Of a DNA stretch of 60,427 nucleotides, positions 34,787-42,810 are shown one piece after another. A program made the position numbers and the translations under genes. Origin of the DNA: Avidesulfovibrio sp964369685 (lineage in GTDB: Bacteria; Desulfobacterota; Desulfovibrionia; Desulfovibrionales; Desulfovibrionaceae). Within the stretch, counting starts at the first letter, position 1. Each line of letters starts with the position of its first letter. The notes beneath the pieces were generated by a model. The model made no database searches. It worked only from the letters and a program-made list of their open reading frames with translations, and was not told the DNA's origin. The stretch lies in assembly GCA_964369685.1 (NCBI GenBank), contig CAYJFB010000015.1, positions 1-60,427 on the forward strand, written 5' to 3'.

Positions 34787-36541
34787 ATGTCACTGAGAAC
34801 AATCAGCATTGTAAACAGAGTTCGCTTATTGTCACTGTTTCTATTGGTGAGTATTGTTGTTTTATTGGGTATTCTTTCTCTGCTTGGTTCAAATCAAATA
34901 ACCAATCTCACAAAACAAAATTCTTCCATGTTGGTTGAACTGGCAGAAGACAGCGTTGCAGAATTAACAGAAGTGATGGCAAACTTACTTGCCGATAACA
35001 TAAAAGGACTCCCCAAAGAAGAACAAAAACAAGTAATGACAAAACTTATTGATGGAGCCCGTTACGGTACAGAAGGCTATTATTATGTCTATGAGGGCAC
35101 CGTTTGCGTTGCTCACGCCGCACAACCCCAACTTGTCGGCAAAGATCTCAAAGATCTTGAAGCGGTTGCCATTCTTTATAGAAATTTACAACAAGGAAAC
35201 ATAACCAGCATCTATGAATTTTTACGACCAAACGGCTCTACAGGAGAAAAGATAGGTAGTGCCATGTATATCCCCGGAACAAACTATTGGGTGGGGACAG
35301 GCACATATCTTGATAAAGTCGACGGTGTTGCCCAACGCACCAATGAAAGTTTTTACGGTATTATTAAAAATTTTGCATGGCAACTTTTTATCGGGTTTGC
35401 CATCACCATCATCTGCATCATTGCTCCGTGCTTCCAAATGGTCGTCAAGTCCATCATTGTACCGTTGACGGGACTTCTTGAAGCCATAAAAAATAAAAAA
35501 ATCTATACGGTAGACGGAAATGATGAAATATCAAGTATCGGTCGCGCTCTTCGTGACATGTTTGAAAGTGAAGAACGACTGCATGAAGCTTCAAAACAAG
35601 AAACATTGCGCGCTGAACAAGCTCAACAAGAATCTGACGCCGCGCGGCTAAACGCCGAAGCGATGCAAGCCAGCATTCATGAAAAACACGAACATATCAC
35701 TGAAATCACACAGCATGTTTTTTCATTAGTCGAAGAAGTCACCATTTCTATTCAAAATCTTTTGCGTGTGGCACAACATGTCGATGACGGAGTGGCACAA
35801 CAATCATTGCAGTTAAGTTCCACCGTGACAGGGCTCAATGAAATTAATCAGGCTGTCGCCGGTATCGCACAAAACGCCGAAGAAATGGCAAACAGCGCAT
35901 CCCTTTCCAAAGAAAGCGCACAAGCAGGAACACAGATTGCTCAACGCTGTGTTGCCGCTGTACAAAATGTACAAAATGAAACCAAAGATTTTCAAAAAGA
36001 AATGGACATTTTGGTCGCACACACAGGAAATATTTCTCAAATCATGAGCATCATTTCAGATATTGCCGATCAAACCAACCTCCTTGCACTCAATGCAGCC
36101 ATCGAAGCCGCAAGAGCCGGTGAAGCCGGTCGAGGCTTTGCCGTTGTTGCCGATGAGGTGCGCAAATTAGCAGAAAAAACCATGGCTTCTACATTAAATG
36201 TACGTGAAGTGGTTAACTCTATTACAACAAGCAACCAAGTCGGTGATAAAAAGTTGCGTGCCATGGTTGAACGAGTAACGGAAGCCTCTGTGCAAATTAA
36301 TGAATGTGAAGCCAAACTTGAAGAAATTTTACACCATTCCGAAGAAGTTGCCGATCAAATAAGAAGTATAGCTTCCGCAACAGAAGAACAATCTGTTACC
36401 GTAGAAACCATGTCTTCATCGGTCAACTCCATCAATGAATTATCCCATACGACAGCAAGAAACATGACTGAAGCAACCATAGCTTTAAACACTGTTGAGG
36501 CGAGTATTACAACCATCAAATCAAAACTGAGTGAGCTGTAA
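34787..36541 (+). CDS. methyl-accepting chemotaxis protein with single Cache domain
   Basis: Membrane chemoreceptor of 584 residues: TM1 about 15-34, periplasmic Cache_2-type sensor about 40-190 (YGTEGYYYVYEGTVCVAH, LVGKDLKD), TM2 about 197-217, a short poorly conserved HAMP-like segment, coiled coil, and the signalling tip DQTNLLALNAAIEAARAGEA. GGAGG precedes ATG 34787. It has no C-terminal methylesterase-tethering pentapeptide. Its tip is nearly identical to that of the PilZ-containing receptor at 8200. Ligand unknown; Cache_2 receptors often bind small carboxylates. Confidence 0.93.
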   Translation: MSLRTISIVNRVRLLSLFLLVSIVVLLGILSLLGSNQITNLTKQNSSMLVELAEDSVAELTEVMANLLADNIKGLPKEEQKQVMTKLIDGARYGTEGYYYVYEGTVCVAHAAQPQLVGKDLKDLEAVAILYRNLQQGNITSIYEFLRPNGSTGEKIGSAMYIPGTNYWVGTGTYLDKVDGVAQRTNESFYGIIKNFAWQLFIGFAITIICIIAPCFQMVVKSIIVPLTGLLEAIKNKKIYTVDGNDEISSIGRALRDMFESEERLHEASKQETLRAEQAQQESDAARLNAEAMQASIHEKHEHITEITQHVFSLVEEVTISIQNLLRVAQHVDDGVAQQSLQLSSTVTGLNEINQAVAGIAQNAEEMANSASLSKESAQAGTQIAQRCVAAVQNVQNETKDFQKEMDILVAHTGNISQIMSIISDIADQTNLLALNAAIEAARAGEAGRGFAVVADEVRKLAEKTMASTLNVREVVNSITTSNQVGDKKLRAMVERVTEASVQINECEAKLEEILHHSEEVADQIRSIASATEEQSVTVETMSSSVNSINELSHTTARNMTEATIALNTVEASITTIKSKLSEL

Positions 36542-37162
36542 ACAACAAAAAAACCTAATTAGACAGGACTTCATTTTTTGCTGCCGAATACTTTTTTTTC
36601 TTGGGGGAGTTAAACTCCCCCAAACCCCCTTGATTCTGCGGCAGGTTTCATTGTTGCACACTGAAACCTGCCGCAGTCTCAGTTGTTTTGAGAAGCATCA
36701 CTGACGTCTTTTTATCCAAAAAAATACAAATAATCATGAACAACACTCGAAATATTTTATTTAAAAACACCCCTAAGAACGTGTTCATAGAAGTAGTGCA
36801 GTTCTCGGCCACCCGTATATATATTATGTTATATATCCTATAAAAACACCTTTTTTATAGGAACTTGTTTTTTTAAATATTTTTGTATATCCTTCTTTGT
36901 GTTTATTAAAGTGTAGAAAAAATCTATACTTCAGACTAACTGTAACAGTCTCGTTTGTAAATATATTTTATAATTCTTTTATTTCGATTTTCTGGGAAAA
37001 CAAAATTCCTTGAGAACTTTAGATGCCGCGTAAAAGACACAAAACCAACGCAAAAAAACACATGTCTTTATTGCTGTGTGGCTTCAGGAGAAGTAGGAAA
37101 AACACGGCCTCACAGAGTACCCCTACAGAAAAAAAGAAATAAAAAAAGGAAAAAGGAACACT
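36542..37162. other. intergenic region upstream of kdsA
   Basis: The first part is occupied by a REP-like element (36591-36770). At 36836-36862 an 11-bp inverted repeat (TCCTATAAAAA, complement TTTTTATAGGA) has a five-base loop. A 39-codon open frame at 37023-37142 codes for a very basic peptide just before kdsA; I do not regard it as established. The remainder is AT-rich and should contain the kds-lpt promoter. Confidence 0.5.
36591..36770 (+). repeat. REP-like intergenic element, copy 3
   Basis: Begins with a T run and CTTGGGGGAGTTAAACTCCCCCAA (itself a hairpin), continues ACCCCCTTGATT, then a 15-bp perfect stem CTGCGGCAGGTTTCA at 36636-36650 with complement at 36662-36676. Similarity to copy 4 continues about 90 bases further (TTTGAGAAGCATCA, TGACGTCTTTTTA, AATATTTTATT). 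It follows the chemoreceptor gene. Confidence 0.85.
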
Positions 37163-37975
37163 ATGGATGCTGCGGCATTGTATGCAAAACTTCAGACAGA
37201 ACATTTCGTTTTTGCAGGCCCTTGTGCGCTTGAAAGCCTTGAACTCGCCATGGAGACTGCTGAAATTATTGCTGAAACAAGCAACAAGCTTGGACTTTGT
37301 GCTGTTTTCAAAAGCTCATGGGACAAGGCCAATCGCACATCGGGACAAGGTTTTCGCGGGCATGGTTTGGAGCAAGGACTCGAATGGTTATTAAAAATAA
37401 AAAAAATAACAGGGTTACCTATTGTCACTGACATTCATTTACCCGAAGACGCCGCACCTGTTGCCGAAGTGGCCGATGTTTTACAAATACCTGCCTTTTT
37501 GTGTCGCCAAACTGATTTGCTTGTGGCTGCGGCTCGCACGGGCCGCATCGTCAATGTCAAAAAAGGTCAATTTATGGCTCCTTGGGATATGGGATCGGTC
37601 AAAACAAAATTGACCGATGCAGGCAACACCTTTACCCTCTTGACAGAGCGTGGCAGCTCGTTTGGTTACAACAACCTTGTTGTTGATTTTCGTTCACTTG
37701 GCGTTATGCGTGATTTTGGTGTACCTGTCATTTTTGATGCAACCCATTCTGTCCAGCTTCCCGGAGGACAAGGCACTTGCTCAGGCGGCGAACGTCGACA
37801 TGTGCCCGCATTGGCTCGCGCAGCCGCGGCAGCAGGCGTTGACGGCATTTTTCTTGAATGTCACCCCAATCCCGATCAAGCCCTGTGTGACGGGCCAAAC
37901 AGTTGGCCGACCGCTCGTCTTGGCGCGCTATTGCAAGAATTGGTAAACATCTGGAGTATTCCTCATGCAGCATAA
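37163..37975 (+). CDS. kdsA: 3-deoxy-8-phosphooctulonate synthase (Kdo8P synthase)
   Basis: Condenses phosphoenolpyruvate with arabinose 5-phosphate to Kdo 8-phosphate for LPS inner core. 270 residues. FAGPCALES carries the Cys that marks the metal-dependent class (metal-independent enzymes have Asn there). Other signatures: FKSSWDKANRTSGQGFRG, IVTDIHLPEDA, PAFLCRQTDLL, KKGQFMAPWDM, FDATHSVQLPGGQG, and ECHPNPDQALCDGPN. AAAAAGGA ribosome site. The stop lies 8 codons inside kdsC's start (overlap of 11 bases), so translation is coupled. Confidence 0.97.
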   Translation: MDAAALYAKLQTEHFVFAGPCALESLELAMETAEIIAETSNKLGLCAVFKSSWDKANRTSGQGFRGHGLEQGLEWLLKIKKITGLPIVTDIHLPEDAAPVAEVADVLQIPAFLCRQTDLLVAAARTGRIVNVKKGQFMAPWDMGSVKTKLTDAGNTFTLLTERGSSFGYNNLVVDFRSLGVMRDFGVPVIFDATHSVQLPGGQGTCSGGERRHVPALARAAAAAGVDGIFLECHPNPDQALCDGPNSWPTARLGALLQELVNIWSIPHAA

Positions 37976-38522
37976 TCAATCACACCTTTTTGATGATGAA
38001 ATCAAACAACGCGCAGCACGCATCCGTATGCTTGCTCTTGATGTCGACGGCGTGTTGACCGATGGCGGCGTCTATTATGACGAAAAAGGTTTATGTCAAA
38101 AAAAATTCAATGTTCAAGACGGCATCGGTATCAATTTACTCAAACATATTGGTGTTGAAGTTGTTGTTATTTCGGGCATGAGTGCGCCTTGCGTTGAACG
38201 ACGTATGGAAATTTTAAACATTACCGAACATCACGGCGGCATTGAAAATAAAGCCACAGTGTTGGACGGTCTTCGCCAAAAATACAACCTGCAATGGACA
38301 GAACTTGCCTTTCTCGGGGACGACTGGGTTGATTTGGCAGCCATGCTTCACGTAGGGCTGCCCGTTGCGGTGGCAAACGCACGCCCTGAAGTAAAAGAAA
38401 TGGCGGCTTTTGTCACAGAAGCGTCAGGTGGTTCCGGTGCGGTGCGTGAACTTGCCGATTACATCATTGATTGCAAAGGTCAAAAGGAAGCACTGCTTGA
38501 ATATTGGAAAAAACTTACCTAA
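37965..38522 (+). CDS. kdsC: 3-deoxy-D-manno-octulosonate 8-phosphate phosphatase
   Basis: HAD-superfamily phosphatase releasing Kdo from Kdo 8-phosphate. 185 residues, the usual subfamily C0 length without a cap domain. Catalytic DVDGVLTDG with D26 and D28, VVISGMSAP (motif II Ser), K in HHGGIENKATVL, and LGDDWVDLAAM (motif IV). Its start overlaps kdsA by 11 bases and its stop TAA overlaps a downstream ATG (TAATG), indicating tight coupling in the kds-lpt operon. Confidence 0.95.
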   Translation: MQHNQSHLFDDEIKQRAARIRMLALDVDGVLTDGGVYYDEKGLCQKKFNVQDGIGINLLKHIGVEVVVISGMSAPCVERRMEILNITEHHGGIENKATVLDGLRQKYNLQWTELAFLGDDWVDLAAMLHVGLPVAVANARPEVKEMAAFVTEASGGSGAVRELADYIIDCKGQKEALLEYWKKLT

Positions 38523-38541
38523 TGTTCAAGGTTTGGCTGTT

Positions 38542-39096
38542 TTGTCATTTTTTAGAACACTCTGTGTCTTGGGATTGTGTGTCGGCTTGCTGAGTACTTT
38601 TGGCGTGTCTTCGATAAGTGCGCAAGAAAGAACACCTCAAACACAATCCATTGACGAAGCACTCGGATTGGCCTTAAAAGGCGTTAGTCTCGTCAACGGC
38701 GAAAACGGTATCGAACTTTGGCGGCTGAAAGCCTCATGGGCACATCTTGAACAAGAAGGGGAAAATATCCTTGTTGATCAACCTGTTGTGCGCTATACAC
38801 TGGGTGATCCCACACAGGAAGATTACCTTGATGTCCGTGCCGATAAAGGGCGCATTACCGAAAATCAACGCTATGTGGATTTGTGGGGGCATGTCGTTAT
38901 CACCAGAGCTGAAGAAACATTGACAACTTCACGAACCCAATACGACTCGCAAAGTCGAATCATGAGCTTTCCCGAAGGTGTCCGTTTTGAAGCTCCAAAA
39001 AGCTTTGGCACGGCGTCCGTTGTGAGTTGGAATCTCAACACCAATGCCATTGAAAGCACAAACGGTGTTGAATTGGTGTTGAAAGCACAGCAATGA
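38542..39096 (+). CDS. lptC: LPS export ABC transporter periplasmic anchor LptC
   Basis: Bitopic inner-membrane protein bridging LptBFG to LptA. About 184 residues: N-terminal membrane helix (LCVLGLCVGLLSTFGVSSIS), then an OstA/LptC jelly-roll (GVSLVNGENGIELWRLKASW, VRYTLGDP, GHVVITRAEETLTT, MSFPEGVRFEAPKSFG). No ATG is available in this frame after kdsC; TTG 38542 with AAGG ten bases before it is my choice. An ATG at 38522, coupled to the kdsC stop, lies in another frame and would join this one if the T6 run at 38548-38553 were one base longer, so a frameshift or sequencing error is possible. Confidence 0.82.
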   Translation: MSFFRTLCVLGLCVGLLSTFGVSSISAQERTPQTQSIDEALGLALKGVSLVNGENGIELWRLKASWAHLEQEGENILVDQPVVRYTLGDPTQEDYLDVRADKGRITENQRYVDLWGHVVITRAEETLTTSRTQYDSQSRIMSFPEGVRFEAPKSFGTASVVSWNLNTNAIESTNGVELVLKAQQ

Positions 39097-39128
39097 GTCT
39101 TTCAGACGGTTATCGCACTGAGGAAACT

Positions 39129-39722
39129 ATGTTACGAAAAATAAAAAAACCGTTGTTGTTGAGTTGTCGTGTCGGCCAGCTGTGTGTAGCTTTGTTGACA
39201 GCGGTACCGTGCTTGAGTTTTGCGGCTGCCGCACCACAAATTGATACAAAAGTAGAAACACGTATCACCGCAGACAACATGAGCTATCACGCAGATCGAC
39301 AACAGGTCATTTTTATCAACGACGTTCATGTCAAACGCCCCGATTTTCAATTGTGGGCTGACCGCCTGACCGTATATTTGGAAGCAACGCCCAAAACAGA
39401 AACGTCTTCAAAAAGTTTACACTCGGGACTTGCCGCAGGAGATATTGAAAAAATAGTCGCCGATAAAAACGTGCGCATCTCCAGCGAAGACTATGCAGGT
39501 ACAGGCTCTAAAGTCACTTACACCGTAAAAGACGGCGTGTTGCAACTGGAAGGTTCACCAAAAATTTCTGACGGTGAAAACACCATCACAGGCGATGTAA
39601 TCAAATACTTTACCAAGGAAAATCGTAGTGAAGTTCTTGGCGGACAACGCCGTGTGGAAGCTGTCTTTTCTTCTTCCGGATCATCGTCGTCATTCAAGGC
39701 GTCGGATAAAGGAAAGCCATAA
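39129..39722 (+). CDS. lptA: LPS transport periplasmic protein LptA
   Basis: Periplasmic bridge protein that carries LPS from inner to outer membrane. 197 residues with a signal peptide (LLLSCRVGQLCVALLTAVPC to about FAAAA) and the OstA fold: TRITADNMSYHADRQQVIFI, NDVHVKRPDFQLWADRLTVY, IVADKNVRISSEDYAGTGSK. GAGGAAA before ATG 39129 decides the start against 39093, which overlaps the lptC stop but has no site. It is followed by lptB with no gap. Confidence 0.92.
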   Translation: MLRKIKKPLLLSCRVGQLCVALLTAVPCLSFAAAAPQIDTKVETRITADNMSYHADRQQVIFINDVHVKRPDFQLWADRLTVYLEATPKTETSSKSLHSGLAAGDIEKIVADKNVRISSEDYAGTGSKVTYTVKDGVLQLEGSPKISDGENTITGDVIKYFTKENRSEVLGGQRRVEAVFSSSGSSSSFKASDKGKP

Positions 39723-40445
39723 ATGTCTGTTCTTGCCGGTGTGGATTTATATAAACGTTATGGTCAGCGCGACGTTGTCTGTGGGGTGTCTCCCGAGGTG
39801 CATTTGGGCGAAATCGTCGGGCTTCTCGGACCAAACGGTGCCGGGAAAACGACATCTTTTTATATGTTGACAGGTATCGTTCACCCAACATCAGGGCGAA
39901 TACTCTATGATCAACAAGAAATAACATCATGGCCGCTTCACCAACGAGCGCGTAAAGGTATTTCCTACTTGCCGCAAGAAAGTTCTGTTTTCCGTAAACT
40001 GACCGTATGGCAAAATTTGCAAATAATCATGGAACACACCACTTTTCCTAAAAAAGAACAACGCACTCGTATTGAACGTTTAATGGAAGAATTTGGACTG
40101 ACTCGTTTGAAAAAAACACACGCCATGCACCTTTCAGGCGGTGAACGTCGACGTCTTGAAATAGCACGCGCACTGATTCGCAATCCCAGTTTTGTTTTGC
40201 TTGACGAACCTTTTGCAGGCATTGATCCTGTGGCTGTCGGCGACATTCAAATCCTCATTCGTCAGTTGCAAGAACGTGGTATCGGTGTATTGATCTCCGA
40301 TCACAATGTGAGAGAAACCTTGACCATTTGTGATCGTGCTTATCTCATGCATCGTGGCAACGTGATTCTTACAGGCACGCCTTCAGATATCGTGAATAAC
40401 CCTCAAGCACGCACTATCTATTTGGGCGAAGACTTTTCTCTGTAA
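39723..40445 (+). CDS. lptB: LPS export ABC transporter ATP-binding protein LptB
   Basis: ATPase of the LptB2FGC transporter. 240 residues with Walker A GPNGAGKTT, Q-loop LPQESSVF, ABC signature LSGGERRRLEIARAL, Walker B FVLLDEPFAGIDP and H-loop ISDHNVRETL, with the typical LptB ending IYLGEDFSL. The ATG follows the lptA stop directly, with AAGGAAAG inside the lptA end. In D. vulgaris lptB is followed by rpoN; here it is not. lptF and lptG are outside the window. Confidence 0.97.
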   Translation: MSVLAGVDLYKRYGQRDVVCGVSPEVHLGEIVGLLGPNGAGKTTSFYMLTGIVHPTSGRILYDQQEITSWPLHQRARKGISYLPQESSVFRKLTVWQNLQIIMEHTTFPKKEQRTRIERLMEEFGLTRLKKTHAMHLSGGERRRLEIARALIRNPSFVLLDEPFAGIDPVAVGDIQILIRQLQERGIGVLISDHNVRETLTICDRAYLMHRGNVILTGTPSDIVNNPQARTIYLGEDFSL

Positions 40446-40504
40446 AAGAGTTCAAATAGACTTTTTTATCAATAAAAACAGATATGAATAAGGATGTCAT
40501 ACAC

Positions 40505-40990
40505 ATGTACAATAAACTTTTTTCTCTGGCCTTGGCAAGTGTTGTCTTATTTGGTTCAGCGTGTTCTCTGACCGCAGCAAACAACTCAAAGTCCGAAATG
40601 CTTGTCACAAAATCTGAAGTGATAGGCATTTCTCATCAAGCCGCCTTATTACAAAAACAAGCACACGATGCCCTTGACACCTTTGCCAAAGAACACTTGG
40701 AACGCGCAAACTTAACCCTACGCCCAAATCGCTCAACAAAAGAAGTCAAACGTCGCGATAAAGGCTATGTGGCTTTTTATTCCGAACTGGATGTCTACTC
40801 TTTGCAAACAAAAATCTATGAATCCGATGCACCAAGTTGTGAGTATGTCGGTCATATCATTTATGTTGAAAAACAATTTGAAAGTGTCGGTGCCAGCAAA
40901 AAAGAAGCCTTGGCCGGCAATTTTAAAGAAGTCAAATTGCGTCGTATTCGTGAACTGACCCGTTATCATGACGGCACATGGCATTATTGA
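40505..40990 (+). CDS. exported protein of unknown function
   Basis: 161 residues with an N-terminal signal peptide (LFSLALASVVLFGSACSLTAA). The GSAC stretch is close to, but not a clean match for, a lipobox. The mature part is charged, with no domain I recognise; a predicted helical start (AALLQKQAHDALDTFAKEHL) is followed by a mixed region ending RYHDGTWHY. ATG 40505 has AAGGATG upstream; the in-frame ATG at 40484 does not. It lies 59 bases after lptB on the same strand and might be co-transcribed. Confidence 0.65.
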   Translation: MYNKLFSLALASVVLFGSACSLTAANNSKSEMLVTKSEVIGISHQAALLQKQAHDALDTFAKEHLERANLTLRPNRSTKEVKRRDKGYVAFYSELDVYSLQTKIYESDAPSCEYVGHIIYVEKQFESVGASKKEALAGNFKEVKLRRIRELTRYHDGTWHY

Positions 40991-41261
40991 TTGTTACAGA
41001 TTTCACTGATAAAGTCTTTCTGAACAAAATTTGTTGTCATGTCTGTTTTTGGTCGTGTCGAGAACGCTTAGAGAACTGAGCATTGACTTTTTTTGGTGTT
41101 TCAATACGAAAAATGTTTAATATATGCTTTTGAGGCCATTATTGATATTTTAAAGATAATGACTTCAATGTGTTGATTGTTATTCTTCCCAAGAGACACC
41201 GGTTGACCGCGTCCCAAAACTGTTTTTTGTTTTTTTGACAAGCCAGAGATAAGGAGTTGTT

Positions 41262-42434
41262 ATGTCCATTTGCTTGATGTCCGATTTGTCTTTACAGGGT
41301 AAAACGGTAGTATTGCGTGAAGATTTGAACGTTCCGTTAAAGGACGGCCGCATTGGCAGCGAAAAACGCATCACTGCAGCATTGCCCTCTATCCGTTTGG
41401 CTCTTGAACAAGGTGCCGGCGTCATTGTGCTTTCCCATCTCGGACGTCCCACAGAAGGTGAATATGATCCCAACGCTTCTTTAGCACCTGTTGCCCAACG
41501 ACTCAGTGAATTGTTGGGACAAAATGTCCCCTTGGTGCAACTTGATGAGGCTCGCGTCAAACCCGGCGAATGCGTTCTGCTTGAAAATGTTCGTTTTTTA
41601 AAAGGCGAAAAAAAGAACGCCGAAGACTTGGCAAAACGCTATGCCGCTTTGGGAGACATCTATGTGATGGATGCTTTTGCCACAGCTCACCGTGCTCAAG
41701 CGTCAACAGAAGGCGCCTTGCGTTTTGCGCCTGTTGCGTGCGCAGGCCCGCTGATGGCGGCCGAATTGAAAGCCGTCACCAACATTCTTGACAAACCGGC
41801 TACACCGTTGTTGGCGATCATCGGTGGTTCAAAGGTTTCCACAAAACTCTTGGTCTTGGAAAATCTTGCGACACGCGTGGACCAACTCATTGTTGGCGGC
41901 GGCATTGCCAACACATTCTTGAAAGTTGCAGGCTATGAAATCGGTCAATCTTTATGCGAAGTGGATTTGCTAGAGGACGCAAAACGCATTATGGATGCCG
42001 CCGCAGCACGCGGTGCCGCCATTCCGTTGCCGGTTGATGTTGTTGTCGGCCCGTCATTTTCTGAAACGGCACCTGCTACAATACGAAATGTGGCTGACGT
42101 ACGTGCAGACGAAATGATTCTTGATATTGGCCCAAAAACAGCCAAAATGTATGCCGAACTCATTGCCAAAGCGGGTACAGTGGTTTGGAATGGCCCCGTG
42201 GGTGCATTTGAAATCGATCAATTTGGCGAAGGCACAAAGGCTATTGCTTTAGCTGTGGCCGAAAGCTCCGCCTACACTGTAACAGGTGGCGGAGACAGTA
42301 TTGCTGCTTTGGAAAAATACGGTTGTATTGATCGTGTCTCATATATTTCAACAGCAGGCGGTGCCTTCCTTGAAGTGCTTGAAGGCAAAATTTTGCCTGC
42401 GGTTTCCGCCCTTGAAGCCAGATCTGCATGCTAG
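41262..42434 (+). CDS. pgk: phosphoglycerate kinase
   Basis: Glycolytic/gluconeogenic transfer of phosphate between 1,3-bisphosphoglycerate and ADP. 390 residues. Signatures: VVLREDLNVPLKDG, LSHLGRPTEGEYDP, LLENVRFLKGEKKN, DAFATAHRAQAS, GGSKVSTKL, VVWNGPVGAFE and TGGGDSIAALEKYG. ATAAGGAG precedes the ATG. Followed by a REP-like element and a strong terminator. Preceded by about 270 bases with no gene or recognisable hairpin. Confidence 0.97.
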   Translation: MSICLMSDLSLQGKTVVLREDLNVPLKDGRIGSEKRITAALPSIRLALEQGAGVIVLSHLGRPTEGEYDPNASLAPVAQRLSELLGQNVPLVQLDEARVKPGECVLLENVRFLKGEKKNAEDLAKRYAALGDIYVMDAFATAHRAQASTEGALRFAPVACAGPLMAAELKAVTNILDKPATPLLAIIGGSKVSTKLLVLENLATRVDQLIVGGGIANTFLKVAGYEIGQSLCEVDLLEDAKRIMDAAAARGAAIPLPVDVVVGPSFSETAPATIRNVADVRADEMILDIGPKTAKMYAELIAKAGTVVWNGPVGAFEIDQFGEGTKAIALAVAESSAYTVTGGGDSIAALEKYGCIDRVSYISTAGGAFLEVLEGKILPAVSALEARSAC

Positions 42435-42451
42435 GGACTGTTTCTAAATGA

Positions 42452-42629
42452 TTTTCTTTTTTCTTGGGGGAGTTAAACTCCCCCAAACCCCCTTGATTCT
42501 GCGGCATGTTTATTGCTACGCACTGAAACCTGCCGCAGTCTAAGTAGCTTTGAGAAGCATCATTGACGTCTTTTTACTCAAAAAATATAAATCGTCATGA
42601 ACAGTACTCAAAATATTTTATTCATTAAA
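42452..42629 (+). repeat. REP-like intergenic element, copy 4
   Basis: Same order as copy 3: T run, CTTGGGGGAGTTAAACTCCCCC, AACCCCCTTGATT, a CTGCGGCA...TGCCGCAG stem at about 42499-42538 with two mismatches, then TTTGAGAAGCATCATTGACG, TTTTTAC and AATATTTTATT. It begins about 17 bases after the pgk stop. Confidence 0.85.
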
Positions 42630-42633
42630 CTAT

Positions 42634-42670
42634 AAAGGCGTTATCTCACATTGATATAACGCCTTTTTCG
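42634..42670 (+). terminator. terminator of pgk
   Basis: Arms AAAGGCGTTAT at 42634-42644 and ATAACGCCTTT at 42655-42665 followed by TTTTCG. The stem resembles the katA terminator (AAAGGCGTTCTGT), a local variant of the same design. Confidence 0.8.
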
Positions 42671-42810
42671 TTGAGCGATATGTTTTTTATCAGGTCTTTT
42701 TGACAATACATAAGAACATACTGCACGTTACGATAGACCCACTGCACGCTGGCTCCACAACACTGTTGCAGAATCAGTCAGTTTTTCGGAAACAAGAAGG
42801 ATAGATTTTC

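Noticed and set aside
25428..42629. Regular GC-rich stem-loops as a CRISPR array
   Set aside because: Copies are tens of kilobases apart, without direct-repeat/spacer periodicity or cas genes.
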